Shown here: in pieces, positions 8,801-13,812 of the stretch
Layout of the letters: every line of letters begins with the position of its first letter
How positions within the stretch are numbered: position 1 is the stretch's first letter
Assembly: GCF_004770995.1 (NCBI RefSeq)
Contig: NZ_RQHW01000049.1
Coordinates: 1-13,812 of the forward strand
DNA length: 13,812 nt
Reading direction: 5' to 3'
Source of the DNA: Leptospira idonii
GTDB taxonomy: Bacteria; Spirochaetota; Leptospiria; Leptospirales; Leptospiraceae
Translations under genes and position numbers: made by a program
Notes under the pieces: model-generated
The model's database searches: none
Told to the model about the DNA's origin: nothing
What the model saw: the letters and a program-made list of their open reading frames with translations, nothing else

Positions 8801-11800
8801 TTTACCTGATTCCTTGAAGGAATATCATTTATTAGATACTTATTATGCGAATTGGACAGGGGATATGGATCCCGAAGACAGTGCGGATCTTGCAAGTTGG
8901 CTGAATACGAAAGGTTATGATGCGAGTTTAATGGGTTCTTTGCAGCAAGCGGCAAGAATGGATTTGTTGGTACGTTCTTATTCGGGAGAGGATATGAACG
9001 AGTATATCACTTCCGCAAACAATCGTTTGTCTTCACCGGTAACGGATCAAGAGAAGGAAGCGATTTTACTCAGCAGGGTAGGTTTGTACAATCCGACTCG
9101 ACCTGGTGGAACAGATCCTTATTTCCAAATTCAGGCAGGAACTTACTTAAGATCATTTACTTACCAAACAGGGTTCGCTTCGTTTGCGGATGCATTGGGA
9201 GAGGAAACAAGCAAACTTGCTGTGGCGGGTCTTCGAGCTGTGGCTGAGGAGAAAGAGAAGAAGTTTGCTTGGGACGTGTCGAATAAGGTGATTAAGATCG
9301 AGTCTTATTTGAGTTATACCAAAATCGCACCTGCAGGTCAAGCGGCACCGAGTGAGGATACTCAAGTTACGAACCGATTGAGAGAATTGGAGTATCAGGC
9401 GGAACATAGGCTGGGCAATTTTCTTTCCATTATAGAGGAATACAATAGTTATAGTTACGATCCGAGTAAGGAAGCACAGAACCCTTCTTTACGTGTATTG
9501 CTAGGAGAAATGAGGAACGCAGGTTATACGGTAAGAGATGAGGTATATTCCAAAAATGCAAGCCTTGAGTATGAATTTCTCGGCGGTTTTGATAACGCTA
9601 AAGCGGTTACGGATAATTATGTAAAGAACAACCTTCCCGGCAGATTTGCATTGGAAGATCCGTATGAGAAGACAAGCCAAGCGAAAGGTTCGATGAGTTC
9701 CAGCGCTTCCAGCATCCTCCTTGCGGGGGAAGAGATCGGAGTCATTTATAATATAAAGAATACGTATGGCAATGGTAGTTACCATACGGCTCTTCAGGCA
9801 TATAAGGATCAGTACAATACAAGATTAACAGAGTTTGATGCGGCTCACGCTGCTTTCCAAGCGGAACAGACAAATATTGCGGGAATCCAGGCGGAGTATT
9901 CTGCAAAGCAAGAGCAGGTGAGTATTGCTTATGATCTTCTGCAGCAGGCTTCGAAAGAAATGAGTCTGCTTTCCTCCGTTTATGATTTTGTAACGATTAA
10001 AGATTATTCGAACCATCAGTCTCTTTCCGGAGAGTCGCTTGCTTCTCTTACGACGCCTATTGAGTTGATTCGCAAGAGATATGAAGATGCTCAGAAAGAA
10101 GTGACAGCGAAACTACAAGAGATCACCGCCTTACAGAAAAAAGCGGACGATCGAATGAAGCTCAGCGAACTTCAGGCGGATACTGCCGTAGCGGCAAACA
10201 AAGCACAGACGCAGGAATGGGCGGAACGTGCAATGCGTTACAGTGAGGCGGAAACTCGCATTAAAAACGAGATGCAGAGTTTGCAAGAACAGATTCTTGC
10301 AGCTAGAAGCGCATTGAGCGGTACAATGGGAAGACTCGTCGGCAGTGTGAATACCTCTGTATTGGAAGGAAGATTGGATTTCCAATCCGGCTGGTATACG
10401 GAGCAAGAACAGAAGTTAAGGTCTTATTATAATATCGCTAACGGTATATTGGATAATAAAATAGGTGCTTGGGATTTTATTCATTCTACGAGAGGGGGAG
10501 TTGATCCGAATCACCCGGGAGGAGAGCTTGTCACTTTCTCGGGAGGTCTTACGAAGAGATATCCTGATTTGGATATCGGGGGTTTTGTAAGAAGGTATAT
10601 GGGCGGCACTTCTATGGGTGACGTGACGAGCGCCCAGAAGGCATTTGATGGAGTTTGGATTTTTAACCTGAATGCGGGAGGGGAATCCGCTCATATTCGT
10701 AGAGTTACAAATTCTTATGCCGAGTTTGCAGGAGCGATGGAGTATCGATTAGCAGAGGTGATGGGTACTGGAGCCCTCATCATCGGTCTTATGTCTTGGT
10801 TCAACCCGATGGTAGGACTGGAAGCGATGAATCGAATCAATACCTGGAATAGCGAAAAGGCAAAATTAGATAATCTAGTTAACACTGCAAAATCTCAAAC
10901 GCAAACGTTAAAGAGCTTACAAGAGAGACTGAACCGTTATACGGATATATCTACGGAAGAGCAGCTGCGTGATATGCTTCTAGGAGCTAATGGTTATGTG
11001 GCAACAGGACTCAACGCATCCGATGTGAATTTGTTAGTTGGTAGCGGGGGACAGCTTGCCAACGGTACTTTGAAATGGACAGGCGGTAAAGATGCTTTGT
11101 CTATCGATAAACTTGCAGGTAAAGATGGAGACCCTTTGATCCAAAAGAGGGCGATTAAGGATTCATTCGGGCTATACATTCGATCGGGAGCGGCTCCTGT
11201 GGGGGCGCCGTCCACATACTCTAATCAAGGTTACTCTTCCGACGGAAGACTTGTAAACTTAATGACATCTGCGGATGAGTTTGTGGGATCCCTTGCCTCT
11301 CTTGCGAAGTCACAGTATGAAGTGGAAAGAGATGAGTATTATGCAGCACAGGAAGCTGCCATTGTTCGTGGAGTGAAAGCGGACAAAAAAGATATATTAG
11401 ATGATAGAGATGCGTTTTTCTCTTCTTTGTTAAATACTGTAACATTGGGAAATACGGGGCAAAGAATCGAATACGATATGTATAAGGTTCTTGTGAATGA
11501 TTATTACGGAGCAGGGAACGTAGTAGATCAGATTTATGCGATCAATGAATCTCAACAGAGAGACCTTCAGTTAAAGGTATGGGAAGGTAAGGAGAAAGAT
11601 TTCCAAGCCAAGAAGTCTGAGTGGCTTGCGAATGTGGAATATCTTCAGAATACGGGTACGGCTCGCTTCAACGATATGATGACTGCCTTCAACCAATCTT
11701 GGGAAGCATGGAGAAGGGACTTCAAGAAAGAAACGGCTGACGGTCAAGCGGCGCATATGGCAAGGATAGAGGCCGCCTTAAAAGAAAAGACAGAGTGGGA

Positions 11801-13812
11801 AGTTAATTTACTCAACCAAGCAAGAAACGGCAACGGGATGAGTGTGGATGAGATCTATAGTGAGATCCAGAGAACACTTGCCAGCTTAGGGAATGTTCCT
11901 ACATCCATTTCCGTTCAGAACAATGCGAACAAAATACTTAATAATATATTGGCAAGCAAACCTCAAGTATTGGACAACAGACTGCTTGAGCAAGGGTTGT
12001 ATGCGGATGTTCAGTTCTTTGTAGATGAACTCAGCAAAGCGACTTATGACGATACGAACATCAAGAAGATGGCGGCTCTCACTTCCGAGATGGAAGATAG
12101 AAGCAAGCAGATGGCAGTGCTTCAGACGTTGGATTCATTGTGGTCGTTGCCGCTTACATTTGAAGATACGATCAAGGAACAGAATAAGGCGTTAGACGAA
12201 CAGTTATCCAGTCAGCTCATACAAGACAACTTCCTAAAGGTAGGATCTGTGTATATGAGATCTGCTGTGGATAAGATGGGGAATCCTACTTACCAGATCT
12301 TACCTGCGTATGCGGGTTATGATTACAAGAAACCGGATAAGTTACCAACGGTGAAGGATTCTAGTGGTAAGGAGTGGGATCTAACGAACTTCTCTGCGCT
12401 TCAGGGTAAATACGGACCTACGAGCGTGGAACTTTCCACGATGGTACGATTGGCACGGAACCAGTTGGAGTATGACTTCAAGAATACCTTTGATCCTGAG
12501 AAGCCGGAGAATCGCGAGATAGGGCTTACGTTACTTGATCCTAAGGCGATGGCGCGTGTGGCGAAGGCGGCACAGCAGGGACTTCAGAGAATATTTTCCG
12601 ATCCACAGCAAGCCCTAAGTTATTCTCAGGCGGATGATGAGGGCAGAGAGGCGATGATTGAGTCTGCCAAGAACTCAGGTTACTTGGTAGGTCCGACCGT
12701 AGGTGGGTCCTTCGGAACGCATCACTTCAACCAGTTCTATCCTATCCTTAAGATGAAGGAGCTCTATAACGAGCAGAAGGCGGAAGGGGAAGCTCTTAAG
12801 GGCGATGGATTCGCCAATGCTGTGGGCGGGGTGTTGTCTGTTGCCACTGGTGGATTACTCAATGCGAAGCAGACCGCTAAGTTCATGCATGAGAATGGTG
12901 ATGTAATTGATACGATCGTGTCTGTTGCTGCCGTCATCGCTGCTCCGTTTACAGGTGGTGCTTCCTTACTGGCACTTGCTGCTTATAAAGGGATCCAAGG
13001 CGCTTATAACGGTGGAGTTGCTGGAGCGATTACTGGAGCATTGAGTGGGGTCGCAAACGGATTCACCCAAATGGTGGGTGTGACAGTAGATGCAACCTAT
13101 TCGTATGCAAATGGTTTTGCGGGAAGCGTGGGTGTTGGCATTGGAGGAGTTGCTACTGTAGGGGTAAGCTATTCTGATCAAGCCGGATTTGGTGCCAGCG
13201 CAAGTGTGGAGTTAGGACCGTTGCAAGTAGGAGTAACTTATTCACAACAAGGTGGGTTCGGAGCTGCCGTAGGGTTCAAGAATTCGAATGGATTAGCTGC
13301 CGGTCTAGCATGGAGTGAATCTGGAGGCATAGAGGCAAGTGTAGGGATAGCCACTAAGGGAGGGCTCGCTTCTGGAATTAGCTATAACAAGAGTGAAGGG
13401 TTTGGAGCTTATATAACACAGAATACATTTAATGATCAAGGTAAGGTGGCAACATCCGGCTCTTTGACATTTACACAGAGAGATGGCATAGGCGTAGAAT
13501 ACACGGATAACCAATTTGCCGGTGGGTCAGGAACTGTGTCCATGACTCAGAAGGGAGGCTTGAACGCATCTTATGCGAGCAGTGATGGGTTAGTATCCGG
13601 GAGTGCGGGTTATAACTTCAATGATGGAAGTTATAATGTAACCGGAGGATATGCTGGAAGAAGTCTGACTTATAGCTCTGTAGATGGATTCTCTGGTAAC
13701 GATGGAGTTACTTCTAACGGCTTTGGGGCTATGGTGGATTGGAAGGCTGGTATTGCTACTTCTCAAGCTTCCAGCAGAGAAGCGATGCAAAAAATCTCTG
13801 AGAGCGTTCATC
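2739..13812 (+). CDS. Giant exported protein, Leptospira TIGR04388-like; 3' end outside window
   Basis: The frame is open for 3691 complete codons with no stop and runs off the right edge, so the protein is longer still. In order it shows: a basic N-terminus with a hydrophobic signal or anchor (1-43); a charged, helix-rich part with heptad-like Trp spacing (91-428); a very long helical, Ala/Glu/Ser-rich middle; a short hydrophobic island (2677-2694); a second Trp-rich helical block (2948-3020); a GSFGTHHFNQFYP motif around His3328-His3329; a Gly/Ala-rich hydrophobic stretch (3393-3441); and about 24-residue beta repeats (3460-3649). There is no cysteine. There are no RTX nonapeptides, no YD/Rhs repeats and no recognisable enzyme domain. 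The layout and sequence style recall the very long Leptospira family labelled TIGR04388, from memory and not searched. A surface, periplasmic or secreted structural or toxin-delivery role is inference. It has its own ribosome binding site and leader. Apparent reading frames on the other strand across it are shadows. Confidence 0.88.
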   Translation, partial: MKKTYLRQIRRLKKQLPSFLKSVILIVLIFEMSFGALVVDVLGQENRFRDLWRKGTDGRMERQFEQASQATTEAEFEKAVGRGLGILRSDWETRAEQELEKELRNFGATGDAANQERNKLIEEKALAYSEWESEVQEEIDQRKGFWKAHIQSASLDRVWDLVDRAGLILGIQQADLASKQGSTATDRVQIWDTTVGSVRAGLQANWEAALDSFILEARGGVGFRSGEEQAAFEFELSRIREYYISEYEYEESSLLSAKRMYFVSSENRNEEMASRIAQETNPSELARLLVERTKQQLAQNGGVFVSNENSIPTQVALNFQNGDEDYQKQVLTALEKGQEVWQKAIDEMILGKLQYDRDVEMQWRSGESDWTSAYTELVKAREEWLTTVKKQIQEGLSKWEASESTMVANKTKAIEELDRTLETNRTKWESHVRGITDVLIVGADTLATIASNKEWYREALGRASAPNSGYSQEVITEYSNQYTYWLGLESRYRNLVAASQSQIHDQDIRGTGVGQGLLYNAGGSDPYVLTVQEFELKLAREELKVLEEKRDRAKAVYDYAVGNVAQKTTEQITAELDAIRVNFKNKEAAYLSLLAELNGGGSSVFGTPGLDGNSSIETEDVSGDPDTILARLEAASQVLETKRQAMELAKAAMGEAMLGYESALKIQVLIQNPGMLGEIGDLTTDSSKIKGNSGLRGEILQAQAEIDAQREVLRQQEKKMYELQYERENAFRSQRFYGEMNLRVLEFERLKENRLALTSVLNGDGSLEEKIDSLLSGDTLVQLYGNQVSAEVRKNLESWKSSLSGLDTSVVTSIGSHDSSIAALLDRANGLNLASLDAASASIGQYTSQYGNILNGLYSDSRLDAGYLNAEAVLPAYEHLTYLSDNRSDVLAYGKEGISLVKEILLEYKTYADANTGNRGSLEYASKIAELEKNLGYAVSLVDVYNKYLSEVDQTVRYLNANVLDALSKTDVLVDATLTGTERQAAKTRFASLRTSETSATQNLFVSLGGTGSILSSLSEGLASYGQASLGFRNALEGRNSTTKQVSDGLMSLFDGFELEYRNKEIQLKFLLDENGNESKLADIQKAAELSQKVAGAEVNAKALEFLLSYVKDLREGERGVESIYLRILKDSEVVNRDSKTDAASILNRRAMATLLDYFRQGKSALGSYLEGENYSDFITELERQKAYSEEVLNYYESGIEFTAAEREDIRWNGSPEAKKLLSESYGYGSTFFFQGSLSQIGREVEISRRVGVFADQVKSGEVLSVLKEEYFRNQENKATGLLKELHTAVSGLDAITASKLYNDSFVIGSAGDRDLGEEARLSNILAGYLSGATTATEKLNAILDYGKLIEVFGETEGVRIYNEIYTKMGAMDGSVERLYLSSQRLEPGFASVEAAYPSYASFFSGTNRYSYAVEIQKINKYLAISEYEDLTQPIYDTSEDPPVLTGYEKLFSGVDASALLSSKESLSDLLNEWDTMESELGDAFTAYQEALSNWRSATPGTEEYADLAATVSNKLRDLSEKQAASTDYLRELSLQLDEASDQAKVFIAEFKGALGVSQNQILVTDSSLTQIRGSLPGLANVFDDPAQRDKFYYYPIDGAGAFNPEHMEMVAELEYTYVLQKTTALSMNDSLTGLSVFGEAMMFGSTMSNEYSDLYANRSVATDAANAFVDSLEDRIVVYASQSSMNQISQSDLVQYTRNIKEFLTVKMQNGEEINASLWEALGNVEAYTNEIAGLQYYQSLSASEKADKNTLKTEYETVKTAREALDSAGQLFAELKRTIDGLEANGLPLDQSLGEIGAAIGKYEALKEKFTAGGYTADPRIEEGFSALKAFAWQNHKDQLAKAYVNTVANNGTIEKFLADIRSGKFVLPGPSGNIEKNANFLGAALTETEVAELQTLLTGYDFQVRILQSQNLSQVDTLLSKYDSSLHATVKEEALRESYNRIQQSIANGVVPNPSLYPAELKNYILASSFEAYAKSNLSVDVPTLTSNYYLQMNLGDSDRSMLGNYIANRDSKNPSTYLPDSLKEYHLLDTYYANWTGDMDPEDSADLASWLNTKGYDASLMGSLQQAARMDLLVRSYSGEDMNEYITSANNRLSSPVTDQEKEAILLSRVGLYNPTRPGGTDPYFQIQAGTYLRSFTYQTGFASFADALGEETSKLAVAGLRAVAEEKEKKFAWDVSNKVIKIESYLSYTKIAPAGQAAPSEDTQVTNRLRELEYQAEHRLGNFLSIIEEYNSYSYDPSKEAQNPSLRVLLGEMRNAGYTVRDEVYSKNASLEYEFLGGFDNAKAVTDNYVKNNLPGRFALEDPYEKTSQAKGSMSSSASSILLAGEEIGVIYNIKNTYGNGSYHTALQAYKDQYNTRLTEFDAAHAAFQAEQTNIAGIQAEYSAKQEQVSIAYDLLQQASKEMSLLSSVYDFVTIKDYSNHQSLSGESLASLTTPIELIRKRYEDAQKEVTAKLQEITALQKKADDRMKLSELQADTAVAANKAQTQEWAERAMRYSEAETRIKNEMQSLQEQILAARSALSGTMGRLVGSVNTSVLEGRLDFQSGWYTEQEQKLRSYYNIANGILDNKIGAWDFIHSTRGGVDPNHPGGELVTFSGGLTKRYPDLDIGGFVRRYMGGTSMGDVTSAQKAFDGVWIFNLNAGGESAHIRRVTNSYAEFAGAMEYRLAEVMGTGALIIGLMSWFNPMVGLEAMNRINTWNSEKAKLDNLVNTAKSQTQTLKSLQERLNRYTDISTEEQLRDMLLGANGYVATGLNASDVNLLVGSGGQLANGTLKWTGGKDALSIDKLAGKDGDPLIQKRAIKDSFGLYIRSGAAPVGAPSTYSNQGYSSDGRLVNLMTSADEFVGSLASLAKSQYEVERDEYYAAQEAAIVRGVKADKKDILDDRDAFFSSLLNTVTLGNTGQRIEYDMYKVLVNDYYGAGNVVDQIYAINESQQRDLQLKVWEGKEKDFQAKKSEWLANVEYLQNTGTARFNDMMTAFNQSWEAWRRDFKKETADGQAAHMARIEAALKEKTEWEVNLLNQARNGNGMSVDEIYSEIQRTLASLGNVPTSISVQNNANKILNNILASKPQVLDNRLLEQGLYADVQFFVDELSKATYDDTNIKKMAALTSEMEDRSKQMAVLQTLDSLWSLPLTFEDTIKEQNKALDEQLSSQLIQDNFLKVGSVYMRSAVDKMGNPTYQILPAYAGYDYKKPDKLPTVKDSSGKEWDLTNFSALQGKYGPTSVELSTMVRLARNQLEYDFKNTFDPEKPENREIGLTLLDPKAMARVAKAAQQGLQRIFSDPQQALSYSQADDEGREAMIESAKNSGYLVGPTVGGSFGTHHFNQFYPILKMKELYNEQKAEGEALKGDGFANAVGGVLSVATGGLLNAKQTAKFMHENGDVIDTIVSVAAVIAAPFTGGASLLALAAYKGIQGAYNGGVAGAITGALSGVANGFTQMVGVTVDATYSYANGFAGSVGVGIGGVATVGVSYSDQAGFGASASVELGPLQVGVTYSQQGGFGAAVGFKNSNGLAAGLAWSESGGIEASVGIATKGGLASGISYNKSEGFGAYITQNTFNDQGKVATSGSLTFTQRDGIGVEYTDNQFAGGSGTVSMTQKGGLNASYASSDGLVSGSAGYNFNDGSYNVTGGYAGRSLTYSSVDGFSGNDGVTSNGFGAMVDWKAGIATSQASSREAMQKISESVH
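3009..4022 (+). other. Helical segment with heptad-spaced tryptophans (residues 91-428)
   Basis: This part is rich in Glu, Lys, Gln and Ala and looks largely helical, probably coiled coil. Trp residues at 341, 363, 370, 384, 399 and 428 are 22, 7, 14, 15 and 29 apart, which is close to multiples of seven. Earlier Trp at 131 and 146 are 15 apart. This puts the tryptophans on about one face of a helix, as in a packed coiled coil or helical bundle. Confidence 0.55.
10767..10820 (+). other. Isolated hydrophobic island in the giant protein (residues 2677-2694)
   Basis: An 18-residue stretch, TGALIIGLMSWFNPMVGL, stands out in an otherwise polar helical region. It is about long enough to enter a membrane but has Asn-Pro in its middle. 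It comes just after a Gly-rich, probably non-helical stretch (about residues 2585-2660). It could be a buried core helix or a membrane-interacting hairpin. Confidence 0.4.
11580..11798 (+). other. Second tryptophan-rich helical block (residues 2948-3020)
   Basis: Trp at 2948, 2962, 2988, 2991 and 3020 sit in a charged helix, with spacings of 14, 26, 3 and 29. The motif WEAWRRDF at 2988-2995 is its centre. The composition and the 14 and 29 spacings echo the N-terminal block at residues 363-428, suggesting an old internal duplication or the same structural rule. I recall a similar W-x-x-W-R segment in other giant Leptospira proteins, not verified. Confidence 0.45.
12915..13061 (+). other. Gly/Ala-rich hydrophobic stretch before the repeats (residues 3393-3441)
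   Basis: A 24-residue hydrophobic segment (IVSVAAVIAAP through LLALAAY, 3393-3416) is followed by a Gly-spaced stretch GIQGAYNGGVAGAITGALSG with several small-x-x-x-small steps, as in glycine-zipper helices. Similar Gly/Ala-rich hydrophobic segments sit just before the C-terminal effector part of many polymorphic toxins. Here they come before beta repeats, so a membrane-insertion role is only inferred. Confidence 0.55.
13116..13688 (+). repeat. Tandem ~24-residue protein repeats near the end of the window
   Basis: Eight consecutive units start at 13116, 13188, 13257, 13329, 13401, 13488, 13560 and 13629, with lengths of 24, 23, 24, 24, 29, 24, 23 and 20 residues (protein 3460-3649). The consensus is Phe/Ile/Leu-Gly-Ala at the start, alternating small and hydrophobic residues, a Gly-Leu turn near position 12, then Gly-h-x-Tyr-Ser and a Gly at the unit end. 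This predicts two short beta strands per unit, as in stacked hairpins, a solenoid or a sheet. The DNA is more diverged than the protein pattern, so the repeats look old. Confidence 0.75.

Noticed and set aside
9501..9785. Minus-strand 94-codon frame opposite the giant gene
   Set aside because: No domain or ribosome binding site, and the coding frame on the plus strand continues unbroken.
13089..13700. RTX calcium-binding repeats
   Set aside because: The Gly-rich repeats lack the GGxGxDxxx pattern; the period is about 24, not 9.
13590..13811. Minus-strand frame at the right edge that could suggest a convergent gene
   Set aside because: The plus-strand beta-repeat frame has clear protein periodicity here; the antisense product is Ser/Thr-rich as expected from repeat complement.
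2739..13812. Phage tail tape-measure protein
   Set aside because: Long helical layout and hydrophobic segments would fit, but there are no phage genes around it, the protein is far longer than usual and it starts with an export-type N-terminus.
1..13812. tRNA, rRNA, CRISPR array or insertion sequence
   Set aside because: No cloverleaf, rRNA-like stretch, spaced direct DNA repeats, transposase frame or terminal inverted repeats were seen.

Overview
The window most likely comes from a spirochaete of the genus Leptospira. Three things suggest this: short lipoproteins with relaxed, spirochaete-style lipoboxes; a TolC-type efflux channel; and above all an enormous secreted-type protein that resembles the very long family I remember from Leptospira annotation under the label TIGR04388 ('Lepto_longest'). 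That label is from memory, with no search behind it. By eye the genes are moderate in GC and the intergenic gaps are A/T-rich; I did not count composition.

Layout. The left 2.1 kb is a two-gene minus-strand unit: a small lipoprotein gene (1422-2069) followed after 17 bases by a TolC/OEP-family outer-membrane channel gene (13-1404). A 93-base gap holding a perfect A-tract/T-tract inverted repeat separates it from a divergent plus-strand gene for a second small lipoprotein (2163-2576), which is essentially one beta-sandwich-like module with two conserved-looking cysteines. A 162-base gap with short palindromes follows, then a clear ribosome binding site.

Everything from 2739 to the last base is one uninterrupted plus-strand reading frame of 3691 complete codons that is still open at the window edge. 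I translated it codon by codon: it has no in-frame stop and no cysteine codon. It begins with a very basic segment and a hydrophobic signal or anchor. About 3300 mostly helical, charged residues follow, with tryptophans spaced near multiples of seven in two places. Next come a short His-His motif, a Gly/Ala-rich hydrophobic stretch, and finally about eight consecutive repeats of roughly 24 residues that should form paired beta strands. This order (export signal, long helical stalk, hydrophobic Gly/Ala segment, beta repeats near the C-terminus) resembles large surface or toxin-delivery proteins. Its true C-terminus, where any effector domain would lie, is outside the window.

How the genes might work together: all four products are predicted to be exported or envelope-located. 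The lipoprotein and TolC channel look like one operon. A link between that channel and the giant protein is possible but rests only on proximity. I see no RNA genes, CRISPR arrays, mobile elements or convincing terminators.
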